Shown piece by piece: positions 26,929-35,302 of a DNA stretch of 64,000 nt. Below the pieces are notes generated by a model. The model had not been told where the DNA came from and made no database searches. It was given only the letters and a program-made list of their open reading frames with translations. Position 1 is the stretch's first letter. Every line of letters starts with the position of its first letter. Made by a program: the position numbers and the translations under genes. The stretch comes from Jiangella asiatica (lineage in GTDB: Bacteria; Actinomycetota; Actinomycetes; Jiangellales; Jiangellaceae): the NCBI RefSeq assembly GCF_004349065.1, contig NZ_SMKZ01000028.1, forward strand, positions 1-64,000. Direction: 5' to 3'.

Positions 26929-28154
26929 GCGAAAACCGCCTCCCGGTTTCGGTTGTCGGTCAAGGGCGCCAGCCGGCTCATGGCCACGCATCCCCAAACG
27001 GGGCCGACGGCGAGCACGGCGAGGGCGAGCCACCACCCTCCCGCCTGGACCAGCAACGGCACGGCCTGGATCGTGACGACCGTCAGGAGGAACCCGAGCG
27101 CTGTCTGGGCGGTGAGCGCTGTGCCCACGTATCGGTGATCGACGACGGTTGTCAGACACGCAGAGAACAGCCCGGAGTCCGCGATCACGGTCGCGCCCCA
27201 AACCATGGCCACGGCGATGACCATCCAGGACGGCCGACCGAACATCACCGCCGCCAGCAGACAGCAGGTCGCGCTGCCGGCCATCGCTCCCGCGGCGGTG
27301 CGCGCCCGTCCCAGACGGTCACCTGCCCATCCCGCGAACGGGCAGCCGAGCAGGCCGCCCACTCCGATGGCCAGGAACGCGACTATCGCCGGCGACAACG
27401 AGCCGCCGCCCCCGGCGGCCTGGCTGGCCGCGAGGTAGGACGGCAACCACGTCCACACCGCGTACAACTCCCACATGTGGCCGAAATAGCCGAGGTTGGC
27501 CAGCCGGGGCCCGCGCTCCCGGAACAACGCGACCACGTAGCCGGGCCGGAACGGCGCCGCTGGCAGGGCATCGGGGCCCGGTCGCACCCAGCAGCCGGCC
27601 AGGACGGCGCCGGCAACGCCGAGCCCGCCGGCGGCGTAGAGCACCGCCTCCCACGGCAGCCGGCCGAAGCTGGACAGCAAATGCGGCAGCGCGCTGCCCA
27701 AGCTGAGCGAACCGACGAGCACTCCCAAAGCCAGCCCGCGGCCGCGGTCGAACCACGAGGCCATCAGCTTCAGTCCCGGCGGATACACGCCCGCCAGGGC
27801 GAAGCCGGTCGTGAACCGCAGGACCAGCGCGGTGCCCAGGCCGCCCGCCATCGCCGCGAGCGCCACCGTCGCCGCCACGGCGAGGAGGGAGCAGCCGCAG
27901 ACCAAGACCTGAACCGGCACCCGGTCGGGCAGATTCAGCACCGCCGAGGCGACGGCCCCGCAGACGAAGCCGAGCTGGACCGAGGCGGTCAGCCAGGCCG
28001 CGCCGCCCGCCGTCAGGCCCCACTCGGCCGTGAGCGACGGGACGACGGCGGAGGCCGAGAACCAGGTGACCATCACGAGGATTTGCACCGCCGCGATCAA
28101 GATGAGCTGTCGGCGGGCCGCGGCACCGCCCGCGACCGCCACGGCCGGACTCAC
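26925..28154 (-). CDS. MFS transporter (nitrate/cyanate-type fold)
   Basis: The 409-residue membrane protein has about twelve hydrophobic segments. It has the MFS loop between segments 2 and 3 (LNLPDRVPVQ region) and a second in the C-terminal half (GWAGDRLGRARTAAG). The N-terminal half (WFSASAVVPSLTAEWGLT) resembles the CynX/NNP group. The GTG start at 28154 overlaps the MaoC stop. It may export or import a carboxylate made in this operon, but the substrate is unknown. Confidence 0.88.
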   Translation of the reverse strand: MSPAVAVAGGAAARRQLILIAAVQILVMVTWFSASAVVPSLTAEWGLTAGGAAWLTASVQLGFVCGAVASAVLNLPDRVPVQVLVCGCSLLAVAATVALAAMAGGLGTALVLRFTTGFALAGVYPPGLKLMASWFDRGRGLALGVLVGSLSLGSALPHLLSSFGRLPWEAVLYAAGGLGVAGAVLAGCWVRPGPDALPAAPFRPGYVVALFRERGPRLANLGYFGHMWELYAVWTWLPSYLAASQAAGGGGSLSPAIVAFLAIGVGGLLGCPFAGWAGDRLGRARTAAGAMAGSATCCLLAAVMFGRPSWMVIAVAMVWGATVIADSGLFSACLTTVVDHRYVGTALTAQTALGFLLTVVTIQAVPLLVQAGGWWLALAVLAVGPVWGCVAMSRLAPLTDNRNREAVFA

Positions 28155-28597
28155 GTTCGGCGGGCGCCGAGCCCGACCGTGTAGGTGAGCGCCGTTCCGT
28201 CGAGCACCAACTCGCCGTCGACTCGTGTCACGGTCGTCTTCAGGCGGGCGATGGGCTTGTCGTGACGCACCTCGAGGACCTCGACCCGGCCCGTGATCTC
28301 GTCTCCCGGCCGTACAGGGGCGAGAAAGCTCCATTCGACCTTCAGGAACACCGAACCCGGACCGGGCAGGTCCTCGGCGACGACGGCGTTCAGGATGCCC
28401 GACGTGACGCCGCCCTGGACGATGATCCCACCGAAACGGGAAGCGGCGGCTGCCGCTTCGTCGTAGTGCAACGGGTTGCGGTCTCCGGTGATAGCGGTGA
28501 AGTGCTGGATGTCCTCGGCACCAACCGTCCTGCTTCGGAAGGCTGTCGCGCCGATGCCGGGAGCGCCGTCCGGCCACGCGGAGGTCACGTCAGGCAT
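28151..28597 (-). CDS. MaoC-like (R)-hydratase/dehydratase
   Basis: The 148-residue hot-dog-fold protein carries the hydratase signature in DIQHFTAITGDRNPLHYDEA (catalytic Asp and His) and a later GGIIVQGGVTSGIL helix. It should hydrate trans-2-enoyl-CoA or an analogous substrate. It overlaps the Gfo/Idh/MocA gene by eight bases and the MFS gene by four, so it is part of the tight cluster B operon. Confidence 0.9.
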   Translation of the reverse strand: MPDVTSAWPDGAPGIGATAFRSRTVGAEDIQHFTAITGDRNPLHYDEAAAAASRFGGIIVQGGVTSGILNAVVAEDLPGPGSVFLKVEWSFLAPVRPGDEITGRVEVLEVRHDKPIARLKTTVTRVDGELVLDGTALTYTVGLGARRT

Positions 28598-29744
28598 AAG
28601 AGGGCACCTGGACGGGCTTTCCACCGGCCAGCGCCGACTCGTGGGCGCAGATGCCCGGCGCGGTCCACGCCGCGGCGGTCGCGGTGTCGACGGCCGGCGG
28701 CCGGTGTTCGACGATGCTCGATACGAACTCGTGCACCAGGTGCGGGTGCGATCCGCCGTGCGCCGCCGGCACGACGACGGGCCCGCCGCCGTCGTGCGGA
28801 ACCAGCTGGTGCGGGCGCAAGTACGGTGTGACCTCCGCCGGCAGGCGGTCATCGCGGTCCGGCGCGTACAGCTGGGTCACGGCCAGGTCGGTCCCGTGCC
28901 GGCGGCCATCCGACCCCCCGGTGGCGGTGGACGTCTCCTCGAACAGCATCACCGGGTCGCCCTCGGCCCCGGACCACTCGAAGCTGCCCCGGTCGCCGTA
29001 GACCGAGAAGCCTTCGACCGTGGGCCGAGCGGTCTGGAAGAACGAGACCGTGACCTGCGCGACCAGGTCGGAGTCGCGGAGGCGGAAAAGCCCCACCTCG
29101 GCCGGATACGGGTTGCCCTTCTCGCCCAGCCGATCGTCGGTCAGCCTGCCCGAGCCGTACGCCGTGACCTCCGCCACGGTCCGGCCCGTCAACGCGAGGG
29201 CGGGGGAGAGGGCGTGCGTGGAGTACTTCATCGGCGGGTAGCCGCGCCAGTACTCCGGATGCCCGTCCAGGTTTTGCACGTGGTAGCCCCGGTACAGGAT
29301 CAGCTCGCCGAGCCGGCCGGTCCGGCGCAGCTGGTCGGCCAGGAGATACTCGCGACCGAAAACCGCGGTCTCCATCATCATGTAGACCGTTCCGGTCCGC
29401 CGCTGGGCGGCCACGATCGCCTCGAGATCGGCCAGCTCGGTGGCCATGGGAACGGCGCAGGCGCAATGCTTGCCCGCGGCGAGGGCCGCGAGCGCATAAT
29501 CAGCATGCAACGCCACGGGCGTGAGGATGTGGACCGCCTGCCAGCGTTCGTCCGCGAGCACGTCGTCGAAGCTCCGGTAGCGGTGCCGGACGCCGTGCCG
29601 GTCGCCCACCTCGCGCAGCCGGTCGGCGGAGGTGTCGACGATGGCGACCGAGCGGACGTGGGGATGGGACAGGTAGATCGGCAGGAACTGCTCGCCGAAG
29701 CGCAGCCCCACCACGGCGACGTCGACGCCGTCTGGCCCGGTCAC
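28590..29744 (-). CDS. Gfo/Idh/MocA-family oxidoreductase lacking the EKP lysine
   Basis: The 384-residue protein has an N-terminal NAD(P)-binding domain (VDVAVVGLRFGEQFLP, degenerate GxGxxG) and a C-terminal beta-sheet domain with GYPPMKYSTHALSPALALTG. The normal EKP loop, which carries the conserved catalytic Lys, reads CACAVPMATELADLEA, so Lys is replaced by Val. A His remains in the STHALSP segment. It may use a changed mechanism or a different substrate. GTG start overlaps the EthD gene by four bases. Confidence 0.85.
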   Translation of the reverse strand: MTGPDGVDVAVVGLRFGEQFLPIYLSHPHVRSVAIVDTSADRLREVGDRHGVRHRYRSFDDVLADERWQAVHILTPVALHADYALAALAAGKHCACAVPMATELADLEAIVAAQRRTGTVYMMMETAVFGREYLLADQLRRTGRLGELILYRGYHVQNLDGHPEYWRGYPPMKYSTHALSPALALTGRTVAEVTAYGSGRLTDDRLGEKGNPYPAEVGLFRLRDSDLVAQVTVSFFQTARPTVEGFSVYGDRGSFEWSGAEGDPVMLFEETSTATGGSDGRRHGTDLAVTQLYAPDRDDRLPAEVTPYLRPHQLVPHDGGGPVVVPAAHGGSHPHLVHEFVSSIVEHRPPAVDTATAAAWTAPGICAHESALAGGKPVQVPSYA

Positions 29745-30058
29745 GCGACCGACACCTGCTCTTCGACCCCGAACAGCATTGTCGCTCCTCCGGTGGCGAA
29801 GTTCGGCACATCATTTCGCGCGGCCCGGCCGGCCGGCGAGTCCAGGACGGTCGTCATCGTCTCGATGTCGGGCGCGTAGAGCTCCACGACGAGGTAGACC
29901 GGCGGCATGACGTCGCCGTCCTGCTTGCCGACCCAGCTGAGCGTCCAGCCGGACAAGCCGCGCATCAGGCGGGCGATCGGCAGATGGACGTCGCGGTAGT
30001 ACGCGTCGAAGGCGGCTGGATCGTCGGGCCAGCCGTAGAGGACCGTCACCTTGTACAC
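29741..30058 (-). CDS. EthD-domain (dimeric alpha/beta barrel) protein
   Basis: This 105-residue protein shows the EthD pattern: VTVLYGWPDDPAAFDAYYRD near the N-terminus, HLPIARLMRGLSGWTLSW in the middle, and PAGRAARNDVPNFATGG at the end. EthD-type proteins assist ring or ether catabolism, and related folds are small isomerases or lyases. The GTG start at 30058 is ten bases after the upstream stop. Confidence 0.85.
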   Translation of the reverse strand: MYKVTVLYGWPDDPAAFDAYYRDVHLPIARLMRGLSGWTLSWVGKQDGDVMPPVYLVVELYAPDIETMTTVLDSPAGRAARNDVPNFATGGATMLFGVEEQVSVA

Positions 30059-30068
30059 CCGTACCTCC

Positions 30069-30905
30069 TCAGCCGTTCAGCTGGATGTCGAGGAACCGCC
30101 GCATGTGATCGACCATGGCCACCTCGGTCGGAAGCCGCTCCATGCTCGAGGCGCCGAGGAAGCCGTGCACACCCGGCACCTTCCGCAGCACCAGGTCGAC
30201 GTCGTCCGGCTCGGCGATCGGCCCGCCGTGGCAGATGACGATCGCGTCCGGATCTTCCCTGACGATGGCGTCGCGCATCTCGGCCAGCCGGTCGAGCACC
30301 TCGGCCATCGAGATCGCGGTCCGGGCACCCACGGTCCCGGAGGTGGTCAGTCCCATGTGCGGAACCAGGATGTCGGCGCCGGCGTCGACCATCGCCCGAG
30401 CCTCGTCCGGACTGGCAACGTACGAGAGCGTCAGCAGGTCGCGTTCGCGGGCGAGGCGCACCATGTCCACCTCACGGTCGAAGCCGAGCCCCGTCTCCTC
30501 CAAGTTGGCCCGGATGATGCCCTCGAACAAGCACACCGTCGGGTAGTTCTGCACTCCGGCGAAGCCTCTCGACCGTACGTCGTCGAGCAGCCGGGGGATG
30601 GAGCGGAACGGGTCGGTGCCGCACACCCCGGCGACGACGGGTGTGTGGCGGACGACGGGCAGGACCTCGTCGGCCATCTCCATGACGATGGCGTTGGCGT
30701 CGCCATACGGCATCAGCCCCGCCATCGAGCTGCGCCCGGCCATTCGATAGCGGCCCGAGTTGTAGATGACGATGAAGTCCAGCCCGGCAAGCTCCGCGCA
30801 CTTGGCGGACAGGCCTACCCCCGCGCCACCGCCGACGACCGGCCGGCCGGTGTTGATCTTTTTCCGGAAGCCGTCGAGGATTTCGACGCGTGTCGCCTGA
30901 GTCAC
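30069..30905 (-). CDS. Phosphoenolpyruvate-hydrolase-like TIM-barrel protein
   Basis: The 278-residue protein matches the PEP-hydrolase-like family (PF09370): GRPVVGGGAGVGLSAKCAEL, LDFIVIYNSGRYRMAGR, VCGTDPFRSIPRLL and ICHGGPIAEPDDV. The fold is a TIM barrel with a divalent-metal site related to isocitrate-lyase/PEP-mutase enzymes. Its true substrate is not established. It overlaps the Tm-1-like gene by four bases; the two families are often neighbours or fused. Confidence 0.85.
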   Translation of the reverse strand: MTQATRVEILDGFRKKINTGRPVVGGGAGVGLSAKCAELAGLDFIVIYNSGRYRMAGRSSMAGLMPYGDANAIVMEMADEVLPVVRHTPVVAGVCGTDPFRSIPRLLDDVRSRGFAGVQNYPTVCLFEGIIRANLEETGLGFDREVDMVRLARERDLLTLSYVASPDEARAMVDAGADILVPHMGLTTSGTVGARTAISMAEVLDRLAEMRDAIVREDPDAIVICHGGPIAEPDDVDLVLRKVPGVHGFLGASSMERLPTEVAMVDHMRRFLDIQLNG

Positions 30906-32149
30906 GATGCACCAGCCTTCAGCCAGTCGATGAGGATCCGGGCCGCCGCCGCCGCCAACCGGGGGTCGTTGATGTGGGTGTTGAACCTTCGTACGTACAC
31001 GTGCGGGCCCAGCGACGCGGTCAGGGCGTCGATGAGCGCCGCGTCCGCCTGCGGGTCGTGGAAGACCTGTCCGGGCGTCGAGATCTGGGAGAACCCCCGC
31101 GTTGGGATCAGGACCGCGCTCGGCCCAGTGGCCCGGTTCAGCTTGACTGCCAGCTGACGGCCCAGCTCGGCGCATTCCTCGGCACTCGTGCGCATCAGGG
31201 TGACCATCGGATTGTGCCGGTGGAGCAGCCGGCCGCCGTGCGCGGCCGGAACCGTGCTCGGCGGACCGAAGTTGACCATGTCGAGCGCGCCCAGGCTGAC
31301 GACCTGCGGCACGCCGTGCTCGGCCGCGGCCGTGAGCCGGCCCGGCCCGGCCGAGCAGACCCCGCCGAGCAAGTCGTCGGCCAACTCTGTGGTCGTCATG
31401 TCGGCAACCGCCTGCACGTGACCGCTGCGGATCAGCGCTTCCATCGAAGCTCCACCGACACCGGTGGCGTGGAACGTGAGTGCCTCCGCGCCCGCCGCCG
31501 TGATCAGCTCACGCACCGTCGTGCCGCACGCCGTCGTGACGCCGAACATCGAGATTGCCACCGTGTGACGATCTGCGGCGGTGGTCTCGCGCGGGCCGTG
31601 TGCCATGCCGGCGCAGGCGTCCGCTGCGTTTGCGAGGACCAGGCGCGAGACGCGGTTGAGACCGCCGAGGTCGACGACGGGGTACATGAGCGTGAGGTCG
31701 GACTGCCCTACGTAGGGGCGGGTGTCGCCGGCCGTGATCGTGGAGACGAGCAGTTTAGGCATGCCGACTGGGAGTTCGGCGCAGACCGCAGACATCAGGA
31801 AAGCCGCATTCGAGCCGCCTGCGGCCATCACGGCATCGACCCTTCCCGCCTGACGCAGCCGTGTGACGACGCGCGCCGCGCCGGCGGCCATCGACTCCAT
31901 CGCCGCGCCCCGGTCGCGCAGGCCTCGCAGCTCCTGCAACTCATGGCCGGCGGCACGGGCGACCTCGTCTGCTGGGACGTCGGCACGCCACCGCGGCTCG
32001 CCGAGGACGCCAGCGTCGACGGTCAGCACGTCGCATCGTCGCGCCGTCAGCAAATCGCGCAGGTAGGCATACTCCTCACCTTTCGTGTCGAGGGTGCCCA
32101 GCAGCACCACCGTCGGCGTCCTGGCCGGCCGCTCGTCTTGTCCGCTCAC
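30902..32149 (-). CDS. Tm-1-like ATP-binding-domain protein (UPF0261)
   Basis: The 415-residue protein begins VVLLGTLDTKGEEYAYLRDL, the UPF0261/Tm-1-like signature, and continues with MAAGGSNAAFLMSAV, then VSTITAGDTRPYVGQSDLTL and GVCSAGPGRLTAAAE. The plant homologue Tm-1 binds a viral replication protein, but bacterial members are enzymes or enzyme partners of unknown role. It sits 12 bases after the MalG-type permease and couples to the PEP-hydrolase-like gene. Confidence 0.88.
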   Translation of the reverse strand: MSGQDERPARTPTVVLLGTLDTKGEEYAYLRDLLTARRCDVLTVDAGVLGEPRWRADVPADEVARAAGHELQELRGLRDRGAAMESMAAGAARVVTRLRQAGRVDAVMAAGGSNAAFLMSAVCAELPVGMPKLLVSTITAGDTRPYVGQSDLTLMYPVVDLGGLNRVSRLVLANAADACAGMAHGPRETTAADRHTVAISMFGVTTACGTTVRELITAAGAEALTFHATGVGGASMEALIRSGHVQAVADMTTTELADDLLGGVCSAGPGRLTAAAEHGVPQVVSLGALDMVNFGPPSTVPAAHGGRLLHRHNPMVTLMRTSAEECAELGRQLAVKLNRATGPSAVLIPTRGFSQISTPGQVFHDPQADAALIDALTASLGPHVYVRRFNTHINDPRLAAAAARILIDWLKAGAS

Positions 32150-32161
32150 GTCATCCCCGCC

Positions 32162-32989
32162 CTACCGCACCGCTCCGAGGGACAGGCCCGCGACGAGCCG
32201 CCGCTTGGCGATGAGGAACACCACGAGAAGGGGGAGCGAGGTCAGCAGGGACAGGCCCATGAGACGGCTCCACTCCACTGAATACATGGAGGTCTGCTGG
32301 GCCAGCAAGCCGCTCACCGGCAGCCCTTGCTGGTTGGTGATCAGGGTGGTCGCGTAGACGAACTCGCCCCACGTCATGATGAAGACGATGGTCGCCACCG
32401 TGGCGATCCCGTTGGGCAGTAGCGGGATGACGATGGACCGGAAGGTCCGCCGTCCGGAGGCGCCGTCGACCTGCGCGGCCTCGTAGATCTCGCCGGGTAT
32501 GGCGAGGACGAACGGCCTCAGCAGCAGGATGGCGAAGGGCACGAGGTTCGCCGTGTCGGCGAGAATCAGTCCTGGAAGGGTGTCCACGAGACCCCAACCG
32601 GCCAAGATCTGGTAGAGCGGGATCACCGCCATCGGCTGCGGGACCATTTGCAACACCAGGAGGGCGCCCAGGAGCACGGCGACCGTCCGGCTCCACCGCG
32701 CGGACACCTTGCGTGCGAGTGCGTACGCGGCTGGGACGGCCACCGCGAGAACCAGGACGGTCACCGCCACGGCGATCTTGATCGACGTCGCCACGGACTC
32801 GCTCGCCACCTCGAGGGTGTGGCGGAAGGTCTCCAGCGTCGGCCGGAAGAAGATGGTGTTGGGTTCGGCCCGGGCCAGCTCTTCGGACTTCAGCGCGGTC
32901 AGCGCGATCCACGCGAGCGGGATGGCGTACACGACCAGGAGGCCGAGGACGAAGGCCTTGCTCGCGAGGCCGGTCCGACGGCCGATCAC
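32162..32989 (-). CDS. Carbohydrate ABC transporter permease, MalG type (cluster B)
   Basis: The 275-residue CUT1 permease has about six membrane segments and the EAA loop IYEAAQVDGASGRRTFRSIV before IPLLPNG. GTG start at 32989 overlaps its MalF-type partner by four bases. No ATPase gene is nearby. Confidence 0.9.
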   Translation of the reverse strand: MIGRRTGLASKAFVLGLLVVYAIPLAWIALTALKSEELARAEPNTIFFRPTLETFRHTLEVASESVATSIKIAVAVTVLVLAVAVPAAYALARKVSARWSRTVAVLLGALLVLQMVPQPMAVIPLYQILAGWGLVDTLPGLILADTANLVPFAILLLRPFVLAIPGEIYEAAQVDGASGRRTFRSIVIPLLPNGIATVATIVFIMTWGEFVYATTLITNQQGLPVSGLLAQQTSMYSVEWSRLMGLSLLTSLPLLVVFLIAKRRLVAGLSLGAVR

Positions 32990-33927
32990 GCTGCCTGCTC
33001 CTTGCGGACGCCGAGCACGTACGGCACGGAAAGTACGAGGACCACGACCATCGACAGGACGGCGATGGCGCTGGCGAGGTCAAACGAGTACGTGCGAAAC
33101 GCGGTTTGATATGCGAGGAAGGGCAAGATGTTCGTCGTGTCCCCAGGCCCGCCGCCAGTCAGCACGTACACGAAGTTGAAGCTCCCGAAGGCGTAGAGGA
33201 TGAGCAGGATCGTCAGCACCGCCAGCGTCGGGCGGAGCAGCGGCAAAATCACCCGGGTGGCGCGCTGCCAAGCGTTCGCACCGTCGAGAGCGGCGGCCTC
33301 GAGCACATCGGGCGGGATCGACATCAGCCCGCCGCGGATAATCAGAATGGCGAAGGGCAGGCTGGCCCACGCCGCGACCAAGCTCACCGACCACAGCGCG
33401 ACCGACGGGGAGCTGAGCCAGTCCACCGGTCCGAGTCCGACCATGCCGAGCGCGGCGTTCACCCCGCCGTCGCCGGAGAGCAGGAACTTCCACACGCTGC
33501 CACTCACCAGCGGCGGGAGCGTCCACACGAACACCAGCAGCGACAAGGTGGCGCCGATAAGCCTGCCACGTCCGGTCAGCGCGAGGGCAGCAACGAAACC
33601 GATGATCAGGTCGACCACGAGCAGGACAGCGGTCAGTAGCGCCGTCACCTTCGCGGCGTTCCAGAACGCCGCGTCGTTGAGGACCGCCCCGAAGTTTTCC
33701 AGGCCGACGAGTTCCCACGCGCTGATGAGCGTCGTGGTCCCGACGTCGCTCACCGACATCCGGGCCAGCTGGACGAGCGGATACACCAGGAGGGCGCCGG
33801 CGACGACCAGCGCGGGAAACAGGTACGGCGCCAGCCACGGCCGGGGTAGCCGGCCGTCCGAACGCTGGCGGCGGCCAGCGGCCGGGCGGGCGGCCAGCGG
33901 CGAGGTGTCGATCACGCGCCCGTTCAT
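32986..33927 (-). CDS. Carbohydrate ABC transporter permease, MalF type (cluster B)
   Basis: The 313-residue CUT1 permease has a Pro/Arg-rich cytoplasmic N-terminus and about six membrane segments. The EAA loop VLEAAALDGANAWQRATRVI precedes LPLLRPTL. It starts two bases after the binding-protein stop. Confidence 0.9.
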   Translation of the reverse strand: MNGRVIDTSPLAARPAAGRRQRSDGRLPRPWLAPYLFPALVVAGALLVYPLVQLARMSVSDVGTTTLISAWELVGLENFGAVLNDAAFWNAAKVTALLTAVLLVVDLIIGFVAALALTGRGRLIGATLSLLVFVWTLPPLVSGSVWKFLLSGDGGVNAALGMVGLGPVDWLSSPSVALWSVSLVAAWASLPFAILIIRGGLMSIPPDVLEAAALDGANAWQRATRVILPLLRPTLAVLTILLILYAFGSFNFVYVLTGGGPGDTTNILPFLAYQTAFRTYSFDLASAIAVLSMVVVLVLSVPYVLGVRKEQAA

Positions 33928-33929
33928 GC

Positions 33930-35171
33930 CTAGCAGGTGCTCCCGCCTTGCTCGCGCGCGTCCGCGACTTCCGCGATGACGTCATCGGCAGCCTGCTCGG
34001 CGCTCTTCTGGCCGGAGATGACGGCGCTGACGGCCGCGCCCATCGCCTGCTGCATGGCGGCGGTCTGCTCGTTCATCGGCCACGCCCCGGAGTCGCCGGC
34101 GGCCGCGACGAACGGCCGCACCAGCGCGTCTTCTCTCAGGTCCTGGTGTTCGGCCAGATCTGTTCGGGTCGGAATCTGCCCGGAGGTGTTGAAGTTGATG
34201 AGGCTGGCCTCGTCGGACAGCCAGGCCGTCTCGATGTACTCCCAGGCCAGGTCCTGCTGATCGCTGAAGGCGCCGATGCCGAGGCCCTCGCCGCCCAGGA
34301 AGACATGGCTGCCGTCGGGTCCGGCGGGGAATCGGGCGGTGCCGATCCACTCAGCACCGCGCGCGTCGCCGAGATTCCAGTTGCCGTTGATTCCGAACGC
34401 CACGTCACCGCCGAAGAACTGCTGCCAGGCGTCCGGCCCGATCCAGGTGGACGTGTCGCGGGGGACGAAGCCCTGTTCGGTCCACCGCTGCAGCCGCTCG
34501 AACTCCTCATGGACGATCTCGCCCTCGAGGTTGCAGTAGTCCACGCCCCGACCGAGCAGGAGCGGCATGAAATTCCACGCGCCGGCCGTGCCTGCCGCGC
34601 CGGCCATGGCCAGCGGCACGTATTTGCCGTCCGCGGCGACGGTCTGCATGGCCGCCTCGAACTCAGTGACGCTCTCCGGCGGCGCCAAATCGTACTCGTC
34701 GAGGATGTTCTGGTTGTAGTACAGGCCGAGCAGATTCGTGTACGACATGACCGTGTAGACCTTGTCGTCGGATCGCCACGCGGCGTTGTCGGGCAACTGC
34801 TCGGCGACCTCGGACTCATTCCAGTAGTCCGTCAGGTCGGCGAGAACGCCCGCTCCGGCCAGGGCGGGAAAGTCGACCGGCACGTTGTGGAGCACCACGT
34901 CCGGGCCATCTTCGGTGGACGCCGTGGCCAGCAGGCGGGACGGCAATTGTTCGAACGGGATCTGCACGTACTCGACCGGGACATCCGGATGCGCCTCCGC
35001 CCACAACTCGTGCTGCTTCTCGAGCGCCTCTGCCGGCCCACCGGAGAAGTAGTACCAGACGACCAAGCCGTCCGACGCCTCCGTAGCGTCGTCGCCGGAT
35101 CCGCAGGCCGCCATCAGCATGCCGCCAACAGCGGCGAGTGCGAGGGTTCTCGACCTCCGCCGCCTGTGCAT
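33930..35171 (-). CDS. Extracellular sugar-binding lipoprotein (cluster B)
   Basis: The 413-residue protein has an RR-type signal peptide with a lipobox before Cys (GMLMAACGSGDD) and the family 1 solute-binding fold starting GLVVWYYFSGGPAEALEKQH. ATG at 35171 is chosen because GGAGG precedes it at correct spacing; the upstream ATG at 35189 lies in that ribosome binding site. It is the first gene of the cluster B operon, divergent from the ROK regulator. The ligand is unknown. Confidence 0.92.
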   Translation of the reverse strand: MHRRRRSRTLALAAVGGMLMAACGSGDDATEASDGLVVWYYFSGGPAEALEKQHELWAEAHPDVPVEYVQIPFEQLPSRLLATASTEDGPDVVLHNVPVDFPALAGAGVLADLTDYWNESEVAEQLPDNAAWRSDDKVYTVMSYTNLLGLYYNQNILDEYDLAPPESVTEFEAAMQTVAADGKYVPLAMAGAAGTAGAWNFMPLLLGRGVDYCNLEGEIVHEEFERLQRWTEQGFVPRDTSTWIGPDAWQQFFGGDVAFGINGNWNLGDARGAEWIGTARFPAGPDGSHVFLGGEGLGIGAFSDQQDLAWEYIETAWLSDEASLINFNTSGQIPTRTDLAEHQDLREDALVRPFVAAAGDSGAWPMNEQTAAMQQAMGAAVSAVISGQKSAEQAADDVIAEVADAREQGGSTC

Positions 35172-35250
35172 CGGATCACGCTCCTCCATTGAGGCCTGGC
35201 GACCTTTGCCGGGCCATTTATGTCGTTCGTCACTGTAAACCTGTCGATGT

Positions 35251-35260
35251 TTGACGTCAA
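35251..35260. promoter_or_regulatory. Palindrome TTGACGTCAA between ROK gene and cluster B
   Basis: A perfect 10-bp palindrome, extended outward as TGT...ACA with a one-base offset, in the 131-base gap between the divergent cluster B operon and the ROK gene. It is a reasonable operator candidate. Confidence 0.45.
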
Positions 35261-35302
35261 CAACCCAGATTTAGTGCTCGTGAGCTGCTATATAGTTCGC
35301 TT

